A stretch of 64,000 nt of DNA, taken from assembly GCF_001905795.1 (NCBI RefSeq), contig NZ_LIXJ01000010.1, positions 164,881 to 228,880 of the forward strand. Reading direction: 5' to 3'. A model generated the notes under the pieces. It made no database searches. It had not been told where the DNA came from and saw only the letters and a list, made by a program, of their open reading frames with translations. The stretch comes from Streptomyces sp. CB01580 (GTDB taxonomy: Bacteria > Actinomycetota > Actinomycetes > Streptomycetales > Streptomycetaceae). Made by a program: the position numbers and the translations under genes. Numbering within the stretch: position 1 is the first letter of the stretch; every line of letters starts with the position of its first letter. This document shows positions 1 through 9,838 of this stretch, piece after piece.

Positions 1-74
1 GAAGTGACGCACGCATCCTATTTCGGCGGTGTGCTTCCCGCAGGGCGAGCCGGGGGAGCGGAACGCACCCGGAC

Positions 75-160
75 GCGCGGAGCGGGGACGCACCCGTATG
101 CGCGGAGCGGGGACGTACCCGTATGCGCGGAGCGGGGACGTACCCGTATGCGCGGGGCGG
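75..160. repeat. 25-bp direct tandem repeat, about 3.4 copies
   Basis: Three head-to-tail copies of a 25-bp unit lie at 75-99, 100-124 and 125-149, followed by a partial fourth copy. The units differ only at one C/T position. They sit 65-150 bp upstream of the DUF1876 start codon, so they may overlap its promoter region. No function can be read from the sequence; length variation by slippage is plausible. Confidence 0.85.
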
Positions 161-224
161 ACCGGAACGCGCGGACGGACCCGGTCGGGTGGATGCTGAG
201 GAGAGGGGCGGCAGGAGGTGCGCG

Positions 225-524
225 ATGACCCGCACGCTGGAATGGAACGTCCACGTCGGCCTGACCGAGGAGGACGGCACGACCAGGGCCGAGGCGGTGC
301 TGGACACCGGCTCGGAGAGACTCGTCGGGCACGGGGTCGCCCGCTGCAATCCGCAGGACGTGGACATCCCCGCCATCGGCGACGAACTCGCGGCGAGCCG
401 CGCCATGAAGGACGTAGCCGCCCAGCTCATGAAGGCGGCCGACGAGGAACTGGAATCGGTCGGCGCGGGACCCGCCGGCGGACCCGTGGCGCCCCCCTAC
501 GCCTGGTCCGACACCACGGCCTGA
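225..524 (+). CDS. DUF1876 domain-containing protein
   Basis: A 99-residue protein whose central part (about residues 3-75) matches the small actinobacterial DUF1876 family, with the patterns EWNVHVGLTEEDG, RAEAVLDTG, LVGHGVARCNP and DIPAIGDELAASRA. The family has a double-stranded-RNA-binding-like fold but no established biochemical role. The ATG at 225 is preceded by AGGAGGTG at 212-219, an excellent ribosome binding site, so longer upstream readings are not needed. It is monocistronic and followed by a hairpin terminator shared with the convergent gene. The C-terminal Gly/Ala/Pro-rich tail is typical and probably disordered. Confidence 0.85.
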   Translation: MTRTLEWNVHVGLTEEDGTTRAEAVLDTGSERLVGHGVARCNPQDVDIPAIGDELAASRAMKDVAAQLMKAADEELESVGAGPAGGPVAPPYAWSDTTA

Positions 525-560
525 GCCCGGGCCTTTGGGGCGCGGCGGTGCGCACCCGGC

Positions 561-584
561 AGCCCGGCCCCGGCGCGCCGGGCT
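561..584. terminator. Hairpin between convergent genes
   Basis: A 7-bp stem (AGCCCGG at 561-567 with CCGGGCT at 578-584) lies between the stop codons of the forward DUF1876 gene and the reverse SCO6745-family gene. There is no U-run, as is usual for Streptomyces terminators. Confidence 0.45.
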
Positions 585-641
585 CGGGTCGGCATGCACC
601 GGCACCCGGTGGGACCGTCGTCGGTGGACGCCCGTCCGGGC

Positions 642-1514
642 TCAGCCGGACGCGGCCTGGTCGGAGGCGGGCAGACCGATCGGGTTCGGGAACGGCAGCA
701 GCGCGTCCGCCACCCGGCGGGCGGGTGCCTCCAGCGCCGCCAGCAGCGCGTCCGCCGTGCTCTCGGCCAGTGGGCCCAGCAGCCGGCCGGCCAGCCGGTC
801 GGTGGTGTCCTCGACCAGATCGCGTTCGGCGCGCCCGCGGGCCGTGACGGCCGAGTGCGCGTCGATCAGGCCGCGCGAGCGCAGGCGTTCCTCGGCGTCC
901 GCCCACTCCGGGTCGCTCCATCCCCGGTCGAGCTGGATGCCCTCGCGCGGGACCCGGCCGGTGGCGGCGGCGAGCACGAGCGCCTCCGGGGCGTCCAGAC
1001 CGTGGTCGGCCAGCGCGGCGGCGTGCGCGTCGCCCCGGAACTCCCGTAGCGCGGTGGTCAGTTGCCAGAGCCGTTCCACCGGGTCGGCGCGGTCGCACAA
1101 CGGGCGGTTCGCGGCGAACAGGGGGCGGGCGAGGTCCGAGGCGGCCTCCACCATCGCCATGAGATACGGGGCGAGCTGACCGGCCAAGACGTCGACACCG
1201 GGCACCAGCCCGCGCAGCGCCCGCGCGGCCAGCCGCGCGCGCAGATCGACGAGCGCCCCGGGTTCGACGATCTTCCACGAGGCGGGCAGTGCCCGCGCCA
1301 CCATGCCGGGGGCGAAGACGGCCAGGACCGAGGTCGCGGTCTCCGGGCGGACCGGCCCCATCGGGGCCGTACGGGTGGCGAAGTACCCCATCCAGAAGCC
1401 CTTGAGGCCGACGGACCTGCCGATGCCCCGGCACTCCTCGTCGAAGTAGATCACCGCGTGCAGCGGTTCGGTGCGTTGCCACAGCGTGCGCGCTCTCGAT
1501 TCCATGGCCGCCAA
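642..1514 (-). CDS. SCO6745-family helix-turn-helix protein
   Basis: A 290-residue protein of the actinobacterial SCO6745 family (distant winged-helix, MarR-like fold sometimes labelled SalK). Recognisable segments are the N-terminal RTLWQRTEPLHAVIYF..E, the FAPGMVARALPASW stretch, and a C-terminal half with GWSDPEWADAEERLRSRGLI and TARGRAERDLVEDTTDRLA, which looks like a winged-helix recognition region. The function is not established for the family. A second Met three residues in (1505) is an equally likely start. It lies 54 bp downstream of the AidB-like gene on the same strand and is probably co-transcribed with it. Confidence 0.75.
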   Translation of the reverse strand: MAAMESRARTLWQRTEPLHAVIYFDEECRGIGRSVGLKGFWMGYFATRTAPMGPVRPETATSVLAVFAPGMVARALPASWKIVEPGALVDLRARLAARALRGLVPGVDVLAGQLAPYLMAMVEAASDLARPLFAANRPLCDRADPVERLWQLTTALREFRGDAHAAALADHGLDAPEALVLAAATGRVPREGIQLDRGWSDPEWADAEERLRSRGLIDAHSAVTARGRAERDLVEDTTDRLAGRLLGPLAESTADALLAALEAPARRVADALLPFPNPIGLPASDQAASG

Positions 1515-1568
1515 CCTAACCCGCCCCGCCGGACGGGCGCCCGGCCCGCCCGGACGTGCGCGGGCCCC

Positions 1569-3272
1569 TCACACGGCGGCGCCGGCGTGCCGCTCGACGA
1601 TCGCCGCCGCGTCGGTGCCGCGCGGCAGCACCCCGTACTGGTGGCCGCGCTCCTCCCCGAGCCGGGCGGCGACGAACGCCTCGGCGCCGGCCGCGGGCGC
1701 GTGACGCAGCATCAGCGAGGACTGCAGCGCCAGGGCCATGCCCTCGACCGTCGCCCGGGCGCGGGTCTGCGCGGCGAGCGGATCGCGCAGGTCGTCCGCC
1801 AGTTCCCGGCGCAGCCGGTGGATGTGCGCGTCCAGCACCGGATGGGCGCCGGACGTGGTCTCCAGCTCGGCCCAGAAGGCGTCCAGCGACCGTGGGGTCC
1901 GGCCGATGCCGCGCAGCACGTCGAGGGCGACGACATTGCCCGAGCCCTCCCACACGGCCATCACCGGCTGCTCGCGGTAGCGCCGGGCCAGCGGCCAGTC
2001 CTCCGTGTATCCGTTGCCGCCCAGGCACTCCAGCGCCTCATAGGCGTGGTGCGGGCCGCGCTTGCAGATCCAGTACTTGGACACCGCGGTGGCCAGCCGC
2101 CGGAACATCTCCTCGTCCTCGCCGCTGTCGGCCTCGTACGCGTGGGCCAGGCGCAGCGACGTCCAGGTCGCGGCCTCCGTCTCCAGCGCCAGGTCCGCCA
2201 GGACCGAGGTCATGGCGGGCTGGTCGGCCAGCCGGGCGCCGAACGCGCTGCGGTGCCGGGCGTGCCAGATCGCCTCGGACACCGACTCGCGCATCCCCGC
2301 GGTGGTGCCCAGCACGCAGTCGAGACGGGTGTGGTTGACCATCTCGATGATGGTGCGGACCCCGTGCCCGGGTTCACCGATCCGTACCGCCCAGGTGTCG
2401 TCGAACTCGACCTCGGAGGAGGCGTTCGACTTGTTGCCCAGCTTGTTCTTCAGCCGCTGGACCCGGATGGTGTTGCGGGTGCCGTCGGCCAGCACGCGCG
2501 GCACGAGGAAGCAGGTGAGCCCGGCCTCGGCCCGGGCCAGTACGAGGAAGGCGTCCGACTGCGGGGCGGAGAAGAACCACTTGTGGCCGGTGAGCAGATG
2601 GGCCCGGCCCTCGGGGTCGGAGGCGATCGGCACGGCCCGGGTGGTGTTGGCGCGGACGTCGGAACCGCCCTGCTTCTCGGTCATCCCCATGCCGAACGTC
2701 AGCCCGGACTTGTCGGCGGGGGCGATCGGCCGGGGATCGTACGAGCGACTCAGCAGTCCCGGCAGCCAGTCCCGCCCCACCTCCGGATCGCGCCGCAGCA
2801 CCGGGACCACGGCATGGGACATGGAGATCGGGCAGGCGTGGCCGGGCTCGACCTGGGCGAACAGCATGAACGCCGCAGCCCGTGCCACCGCCGCCCCGGG
2901 CCTGGGGTCGGCCCAGCCCGCCGTGTGCGTGCCGTGGCCCACCGCCGCGCCGATGACCTCGTGGTACGCGGGGTGGAAGTCGATCTCGTCCACGCGGTTG
3001 CCGTAGCGGTCGTGGGTGCGCAGCACGGGCGGGGAGCTATGGGCGAGTTCGGCGTTCGCCCGGAACCGCTCGGACCCGACCAGGGCGCCGATCTCGTGCA
3101 GCTCCGGTTCGCGCCAGGCCGCGCCGAAGGCCTGCACGGCCTGGACGAGCGGCGGGTTGGCGGCGTACTCGTCGATGCCGGTGCGGGGCGGAGCCTGGTT
3201 GGTGACCTCGTGGGTGCGGTACGGGGTGGGTGCCTCGGGCCGGGGGCCGGCCGCCTGCGGGGTGAGGGTCAT
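1569..3272 (-). CDS. aidB: AidB-like acyl-CoA dehydrogenase
   Basis: A 567-residue flavoprotein of the AidB branch of the acyl-CoA dehydrogenase superfamily. The length and the long N-terminal alpha domain (THEVTNQAPP near residue 20) match AidB rather than the ~380-residue fatty-acyl dehydrogenases. FAD-binding motifs are visible: GMGMTEKQGGSD near residue 190, the beta-barrel GHKWFFSAPQSDAFLVLA, and VWEGSGNVVALDVLRG near residue 440. Escherichia coli AidB is linked to alkylation-stress protection; the true substrate is uncertain. It lies downstream of a TetR gene on the same strand, across a 183-bp gap holding an 8-bp repeat array, so TetR control is likely but not shown. Confidence 0.88.
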   Translation of the reverse strand: MTLTPQAAGPRPEAPTPYRTHEVTNQAPPRTGIDEYAANPPLVQAVQAFGAAWREPELHEIGALVGSERFRANAELAHSSPPVLRTHDRYGNRVDEIDFHPAYHEVIGAAVGHGTHTAGWADPRPGAAVARAAAFMLFAQVEPGHACPISMSHAVVPVLRRDPEVGRDWLPGLLSRSYDPRPIAPADKSGLTFGMGMTEKQGGSDVRANTTRAVPIASDPEGRAHLLTGHKWFFSAPQSDAFLVLARAEAGLTCFLVPRVLADGTRNTIRVQRLKNKLGNKSNASSEVEFDDTWAVRIGEPGHGVRTIIEMVNHTRLDCVLGTTAGMRESVSEAIWHARHRSAFGARLADQPAMTSVLADLALETEAATWTSLRLAHAYEADSGEDEEMFRRLATAVSKYWICKRGPHHAYEALECLGGNGYTEDWPLARRYREQPVMAVWEGSGNVVALDVLRGIGRTPRSLDAFWAELETTSGAHPVLDAHIHRLRRELADDLRDPLAAQTRARATVEGMALALQSSLMLRHAPAAGAEAFVAARLGEERGHQYGVLPRGTDAAAIVERHAGAAV

Positions 3273-3362
3273 CGCGGATTCCTTTCCTGGGTCGGTGGGC
3301 GGGCGACGAGGGCGACGGTCCGGCGGGGGAACGCGTGCGGTGGAACGGGACCGGACGATCGG

Positions 3363-3418
3363 CTGCGGGACTGCGGGACTGCGGGACTGCGGGACTGCGG
3401 GACTGCGGGACTGCGGGA
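3363..3418. repeat. 8-bp tandem repeat, seven perfect copies
   Basis: Seven uninterrupted copies of CTGCGGGA occupy 3363-3418. They lie between the stop of the tetR gene (3456) and the start of the AidB-like gene (3272), 91 bp upstream of that start codon. The unit is not a multiple of three and no convincing coding frame covers it. Perfect identity between copies suggests recent expansion by slippage. Confidence 0.95.
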
Positions 3419-3455
3419 CGTCGTGGGGTGCGCGCTCGGGGGCGGTGTCGAACGG

Positions 3456-4082
3456 TCACCGGGGGCGTGGTGGGGCGGTGTCGGCCCCGACCGCGCGCAG
3501 GCACAGCGCGGTGATGCCCGTCACGACCGGCTCCGGGTCGGTGCGCCCACCGACCGGCGACAGCGGACCGAGCAGGGCCTCGCCGACCGCCCCGATCACG
3601 GCCGCGGCCGACAACCGCGCGTTCTGCTCGGGCAGTTCACCCGTGGCCACCCCGGCGGCGACGACCGACTCGGCGAGTGCGTGGTAGTCGCGCCGGTAGG
3701 CCAGGCGCTCCTGTTCGACGAGGGGATCGACCGGTTCGGCGAGCAGCGCCCAGGCCGTGCGCGGGGTGCGCAGCGCACGGCGGGAGAAGACCTCGACCAG
3801 GGCGCGCAGCTGTCCGGCGGCCCCGGTCCCGGCCTCCACCGCCTCCCGCACCGCGCTCAGCTCGTGACCGGCGACATGACGGAAGACGGCGGCCAGCAGT
3901 TCCTGCTTGGAGGCGAAGTGGTTGTAGACGCTCCCGGTGGCGACCCCGGCCCGGTCGGCGAGCGCGGAGACGCTCGCCGCCGCGTACCCGCCCTCGGCCA
4001 GGAGTTCACGGGCGGCGTCCAGCAGCCGTTCCCGGTGGGCGAGCCGGGTCGCCTCCGTACGGGCGGTGGGTCGATAGGCCAC
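3456..4082 (-). CDS. TetR/AcrR-family transcriptional regulator
   Basis: A 208-residue one-component repressor. The N-terminal helix-turn-helix is clear: LLDAARELLAEGGYAAASVSALADRAGVATGSVYNHFASKQELLAAV at about residues 20-67. The C-terminal ligand domain (about 80-195) is of the common TetR_C type. The start is a GTG at 4082. The upstream gap is only 37 bp, so its promoter must overlap the 3' end of the SpoIIE-type gene. A relatively AT-rich stretch there (reverse strand, TTGAGT near 4124 and GATATGAAT near 4100) is a weak promoter candidate. The ligand is unknown; the likely target is the adjacent AidB-like gene. Confidence 0.88.
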   Translation of the reverse strand: MAYRPTARTEATRLAHRERLLDAARELLAEGGYAAASVSALADRAGVATGSVYNHFASKQELLAAVFRHVAGHELSAVREAVEAGTGAAGQLRALVEVFSRRALRTPRTAWALLAEPVDPLVEQERLAYRRDYHALAESVVAAGVATGELPEQNARLSAAAVIGAVGEALLGPLSPVGGRTDPEPVVTGITALCLRAVGADTAPPRPR

Positions 4083-4119
4083 GATGTTCTGAACCTCGAT
4101 TCATATCTTCGTGTGGCAC

Positions 4120-6234
4120 TCAACCATGCTTGTGCGCAGGGGGCAATGGCCCTGCGGCGGACGCGTCCGGGAGCTCCTGCTCGGTCCACAGCGTCTTGCC
4201 TTCGGCGCCGTACCGCACGCCCCAGTGCGCGGCGAGCCGGGAGACGATGAACAGCCCGCGCCCGCCCTCGTCGACGGTGCGCGCGTGGCGCAGATGGGGT
4301 GACACCCGGCTGCTGTCGTGCACCTCGCAGGTGAGCGTGCGGTCCAGGATCAGCCGCAGGCGCAGCGGAGGGGCTCCGTAACGGATCGCGTTGGTGATCA
4401 GTTCGCTGACGATGAGTTCGGTCGCCTCCGCCGTCTCCTCGTCGAGGTTCCAGCCGTCGAGCCGGTCGCGCACGAGCGTGCGCGCGATGCCGGGGGTCGT
4501 CCGGTCGTGGGCCAGGTCCCACGCCGCGACCCGGTCGTCCGGCACCGCTCCGGTGCGGGCGACCAGGAGGACGGCACCCTCCGCGTGCGTCTCGCCCGGC
4601 AGGCCGTAGACCACGTCGTCGCACAGGTCCTGGACGCTCCGTCCGGGCCGCGCGAGCGCCTCCCGCACCCGCTCCGCGGTCTCCTCGCCGGACAGGAGGG
4701 GCCCGGTGAAGAAGGCCAGGACGCTGCCCTCGGCGAGCCGGAGAACGGCCATGGCGAACGGCGAGCCGTCGGTGTCGAACAGCGCGGGGCCCTCCGGGAC
4801 GTCCAGGGCGGTCGCGGTGCCGTCCGGCGTGACGAGGACCGGCGCCGGGTGTCCCGCCCGGGCCACGGTGCAGGTGCGGGCCAGGGGATCGTAGACGGCG
4901 TAGACGCACGTCGCGGTCAGCGGCTGGGCGTGCCCCCGGCCGACGGGCGGCGGCTCCGCCTGCTCGGCGGCCAGCCGGACGGCGGTCTCGGCGAGCCTGG
5001 CCAGGACCTCGTCGGGCTCCAGATCGAGACCGGCCAGGGCGTGGATCACGGTCCGCAGCTGCCCCATGACGACGGCCGCCCGCAGACCGGAGCCCTCGAC
5101 GTCGCCGACGACCAGAGCGGTGCGCGCGCCGGAGAGATTGATGGTGTCGAACCAGCCTCCGCTGCCGCGTCCGGGCAGCAGTACGTGCGCCGTCTCGACG
5201 GCCACCCCGTCGCCCTCGCGCTGGGGCAGGAGCCTGCGCTGCACCGCCGACGCGATCACGTGGTCGCGCACGTAGCGCCGCGCGTTGTCGACACTCAGGG
5301 CGGCGTGGGCGGCCGCCGTCAGGGCGAGGGGAAGATCGCTCTCCTCGTACGGGGCCGTGCCCCGGCACCGGTAGAGGCTCACCAGGCCGAGCACCGCCCC
5401 GCGCAGCGTCAGCGGGACGACGATCAGGGAATGGGCCCCGGTCGCCCGGACCAGTCGGGCGGTGTCCGGGGCGGCGTCGAGCCATGGCGTCCGGTCGTCG
5501 ATCGGTACGAGGCGGGCCCGCAGGTCCGACGCCGCCAGGGAGTGCGGCGTGCGGGCGGGCAGTCGGCGCATCTCCCCGACGAGGCCGTCCAGGCGGTCCT
5601 CCGCGTCGGGGCCGCGCACGGCCGCGCGGCGCAGCGGGACCGCGGCTCCCAGAGGGCCGGGCGGTGGATCCGAGCCGCGCACCACATCGTCCACCACCTC
5701 CACCACCGCGAGGTCGGCGAAGATCGGAACGACGGCTTCCGCGAGCGCCTCGCAGGTCGTCGCGATATCGAGCGACGTACCGACCTTCGTCCGCACGGCC
5801 GCCAGGCTCGCCGCCCGGACGCGTTCCTTCTCCCGCTCGTCGACGTCGACGACGGTGGCCAGCAGCCCGAGGACACGGCCGTCCGCCTCCTCCAGCCGGT
5901 GGACCGAGACCATGAGGCCGCGGTCCGGGCCGGGGGTGTCCGCGAGCCTGCCCCGGACGACGTGGTCGTACACGGAGACGCCGGTGTCCAGCACCTCGCG
6001 CAGCAGCCGCTCCTCCCTGTCCGGCCGCTCGCACCGGTACACGTCCGTGAAGTGACGCCCCACCAGGTGCCCGGCGGCCCCGGCGCCCGACAGACTGACC
6101 GCCCGCACCAGGCGCAGCCGGGTGTCCAGCACGTGCAGCCCCACCGCCGACTGGGCGAACAGGGCGCGCAGGAGCGCCGCTCCCATGGCGTCGGGCCGTG
6201 CCGACGCTGGGTCCGGTGCACCGGCATCCGACAC
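4120..6234 (-). CDS. PAS-GAF-PP2C(SpoIIE)-HATPase regulatory phosphatase
   Basis: About 704 residues from the GTG at 6234, which has GGGGTGA just upstream; the frame is open to an ATG at 6315. Order of domains: PAS (about 15-120), a linker with VDVDEREKERVRAAS, GAF (about 145-310, LIVVPLTLRGAVLGLVSLYR), SpoIIE/PP2C Ser-Thr phosphatase (about 330-560, AVQRRLLPQREGDGV, LVVGDVEGSGLRAAVVMGQLR), then an anti-sigma-like ATPase (about 585-690, ATELIVSELITNAIRYGAPP, DEGGRGLFIVSRLA). Such proteins act in partner-switching control of SigB/SigF-type sigma factors in Streptomyces. The acidic metal ligand at GDVEGSG is D-V-E-G where many phosphatases have D-V-x-G. The sensory signal is unknown. Confidence 0.88.
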   Translation of the reverse strand: MSDAGAPDPASARPDAMGAALLRALFAQSAVGLHVLDTRLRLVRAVSLSGAGAAGHLVGRHFTDVYRCERPDREERLLREVLDTGVSVYDHVVRGRLADTPGPDRGLMVSVHRLEEADGRVLGLLATVVDVDEREKERVRAASLAAVRTKVGTSLDIATTCEALAEAVVPIFADLAVVEVVDDVVRGSDPPPGPLGAAVPLRRAAVRGPDAEDRLDGLVGEMRRLPARTPHSLAASDLRARLVPIDDRTPWLDAAPDTARLVRATGAHSLIVVPLTLRGAVLGLVSLYRCRGTAPYEESDLPLALTAAAHAALSVDNARRYVRDHVIASAVQRRLLPQREGDGVAVETAHVLLPGRGSGGWFDTINLSGARTALVVGDVEGSGLRAAVVMGQLRTVIHALAGLDLEPDEVLARLAETAVRLAAEQAEPPPVGRGHAQPLTATCVYAVYDPLARTCTVARAGHPAPVLVTPDGTATALDVPEGPALFDTDGSPFAMAVLRLAEGSVLAFFTGPLLSGEETAERVREALARPGRSVQDLCDDVVYGLPGETHAEGAVLLVARTGAVPDDRVAAWDLAHDRTTPGIARTLVRDRLDGWNLDEETAEATELIVSELITNAIRYGAPPLRLRLILDRTLTCEVHDSSRVSPHLRHARTVDEGGRGLFIVSRLAAHWGVRYGAEGKTLWTEQELPDASAAGPLPPAHKHG

Positions 6235-6354
6235 GGGTTCACCCCCACGAGACTCCGCCCCCGCGCGGACCGGAGGCTGGTGACCAGCGTCGGTCCGCTT
6301 CGCGTGCCTCGCCACCGGCGGGCGGTGTACGGGTGAACCGCCGGGGGCGAGGGC

Positions 6355-7995
<1,641 letters not shown>

Positions 7996-8177
7996 CCGTC
8001 AGTCCTCCGTATCGGTCGGTCGTCGCGGTCTTCCCCCGTGCCATCTTCCCGGGTCGCGCGCGCCGGGCCGTGGGCACCCCGCCGCAACGGCACGGCGGGA
8101 CGCGGCACCGCGTGCACGGCGGGCGGGCGGGGACCCGCAGGATCGCGCGGGCCCAGGACCTGCGGCACAGTGGGCAC

Positions 8178-8495
8178 ATGGATGACCTGACTGCCCTCGC
8201 CGACGAGCACCTGGCCGCGGCCCGCGCCTCCGCGCACGGCCGCAGCGCCCACCGACTGCTGCATCAGGAGCCCCTGCGCCAGACCGTCATCGCCCTCACC
8301 GCCGGCACCGCCCTGGACGAGCACAACGCGCCCGCCGCGGCCTCCCTCCAGGTGCTCCGCGGCCGGGTGCGTCTCACCGCGGCCTCGGGGGACGTGGAGG
8401 TGGGAGCCGGAGGGCTCCAGCCCGTCCCGAGGGAGCGGCACGGGCTGGTGGCGCTGGAGGACGCCGTGGTGCTGCTGACCACCGTCAACGAGTGA
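8178..8495 (+). CDS. Small cupin-domain protein
   Basis: A 105-residue protein with a single cupin-like beta-barrel: LRQTVIALTAGTALDEHNAPAAASLQVLRGRVRLTA followed by VPRERHGLVALEDAVVLLTTV. The spacing fits the two cupin motifs, with possible metal ligands in the EHN segment and the RH pair, but the full His set is incomplete. An ATG at 8178 (MDDLTALADEHLAAARAS) is preferred over the GTG at 8070 because only the shorter form begins like relatives. Its stop overlaps the 3' end of the convergent MFS gene by 11 bp. No specific substrate can be inferred. Confidence 0.75.
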   Translation: MDDLTALADEHLAAARASAHGRSAHRLLHQEPLRQTVIALTAGTALDEHNAPAAASLQVLRGRVRLTAASGDVEVGAGGLQPVPRERHGLVALEDAVVLLTTVNE

Positions 8496-9759
8496 CGGCG
8501 CCGGGGACGGGACGCGCACCGCCGCCCGTCCTGACCCGCTCCAGCACCCACAGCACCAGGCTCGTCGCGGCCAGCAGTCCGCCGAGCAGGCAGACACCGC
8601 CCCAACCCGCCCGCGACCAGACCACCGAGGCGAGTGCGGAGCCGAGCGCGCCGCCCAGGAAGAACAGCGTCATGAATCCGGCGTTGATCCGGTTGCGGGC
8701 CTCCGGACGGAGCGCGTAGATCACGTTCTGGCAGCTGTTGAGCCCCGCCTGCTGGGCGATGTTGAGCGAGATCACCCCGACCGCCAGCCACGGCAGGGAC
8801 GACTCCCCGGCCAGCAGCGGCAGCCACGAGACGGTGAGAAGGGCGCCCGCCGTCCCCGACACCGCCTGCACCCGGCCGCGGTCGCCCAGCCGGGCGGCGA
8901 CGTTCATGCCCAGGACCCCGATCACCCCCAGCAGTCCGAACAGCCCGATGGCGGCCGCGTTCCAGTCGAACGGCGACCGGGTCAGCAGGAACGTCAGCGC
9001 CGTCAGCTGCACGCTGTACGAGGCCATCGAGAACGCGCCGATGGCCGCCCTCCAGCGCAGCAGCGGCTCCTGCCGCAGCAGCGCCAGGGTGGACCGCAGC
9101 AGACCGGTGTACGACATCGAGCCCGCCTCGCGCGAGCGCGGCAGCCGGGGCAGGCGCAGCTGCAGCAGCACCGCCATCACGGCCATGAGCAGGGCGTTCA
9201 CCCAGTACGCGGTGCGCCAGCCGCCCAGCTCGGACAGGGCCCCGGAGGCCAGTCGGCCGAACAGGCCGCCCAGCAGCACCCCGGACATGACGACGCCGAC
9301 GACCCTGCCGCGTTCCGCCGGAGCCGCGAGGGTTGCCGCGAAGGGAACCACGACCTGTGCCCCCACGGAGGTGAGCGCGACGAGCAGCGTCCCGGCGATC
9401 AGCAGCGGGCCGCCCGGGGCGGCGGCCGTCAGCAGCAGGAACAGGGCGGTGAGCGCGAACAGGGACACGGCGAGCCGCCGGCGTTCCAGCACGTCCCCGA
9501 GCGGCACGAGCAGGATCAGGCCCAGCGCGTACCCGGCCTGGGCCGCCGTCACGATCAGGCCCGCGGCGGTGGCGCCGATGTGCAGATCCCGCTGGATGAC
9601 GTCGAGCAGCGGCTGCGCGAAGTAGTTCCCGGAGGCGGAGAGCCCGGCGGCCAGGGCCATCAGCGGCACCGAGCCGCGGGCGAGGGCGGGGAGACCGGCA
9701 GGGTCGGGGAGTGGGCGGGGGACGGCCCGGTTTCGGGCCCCCGCTGTGGAATGAGCCAT
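8485..9759 (-). CDS. MFS transporter (drug/arabinose-efflux type)
   Basis: About 424 residues with roughly 12 hydrophobic segments, of the 12-TM major facilitator family. Motif A-like VPLGDVLERRRLAVSLF lies between TM2 and TM3, and GVLLGGLFGRLASGALSELGGWRTAYWVNALLM is the typical TM5-TM6 region. ATG 9759 (MAHSTAG) is chosen; the frame is open to 9810 but that extension is polar and unlike the family. It is divergently transcribed from a LysR regulator 79 bp away, the usual arrangement for a regulated efflux pump. The substrate is unknown. Confidence 0.9.
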   Translation of the reverse strand: MAHSTAGARNRAVPRPLPDPAGLPALARGSVPLMALAAGLSASGNYFAQPLLDVIQRDLHIGATAAGLIVTAAQAGYALGLILLVPLGDVLERRRLAVSLFALTALFLLLTAAAPGGPLLIAGTLLVALTSVGAQVVVPFAATLAAPAERGRVVGVVMSGVLLGGLFGRLASGALSELGGWRTAYWVNALLMAVMAVLLQLRLPRLPRSREAGSMSYTGLLRSTLALLRQEPLLRWRAAIGAFSMASYSVQLTALTFLLTRSPFDWNAAAIGLFGLLGVIGVLGMNVAARLGDRGRVQAVSGTAGALLTVSWLPLLAGESSLPWLAVGVISLNIAQQAGLNSCQNVIYALRPEARNRINAGFMTLFFLGGALGSALASVVWSRAGWGGVCLLGGLLAATSLVLWVLERVRTGGGARPVPGAVTR

Positions 9760-9817
9760 GCGCCCAGCGTCGGGGTTCCTCCATCCATGAGTCCAACACA
9801 TGTTTTTCATTTCATCG

Positions 9818-9832
9818 ATCGTGATTCACGAT
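9818..9832. promoter_or_regulatory. Perfect 15-bp palindrome, putative LysR operator
   Basis: ATCGTGATTCACGAT is a perfect interrupted palindrome (7-bp arms, central T) in the MFS/lysR divergent region. It ends 6 bp before the lysR start codon, lies in an unusually AT-rich stretch for this genome, and has the T-N11-A form expected of LysR-type binding sites. Binding is inferred. Confidence 0.6.
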
Positions 9833-9838
9833 GGATGG

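Noticed and set aside
1062..4250. Long open frame of 1062 codons on the forward strand
   Set aside because: It is antisense to the SCO6745-family, AidB-like and TetR genes, is Gly/Arg/Pro-rich and has no family similarity; it is a GC-bias shadow.
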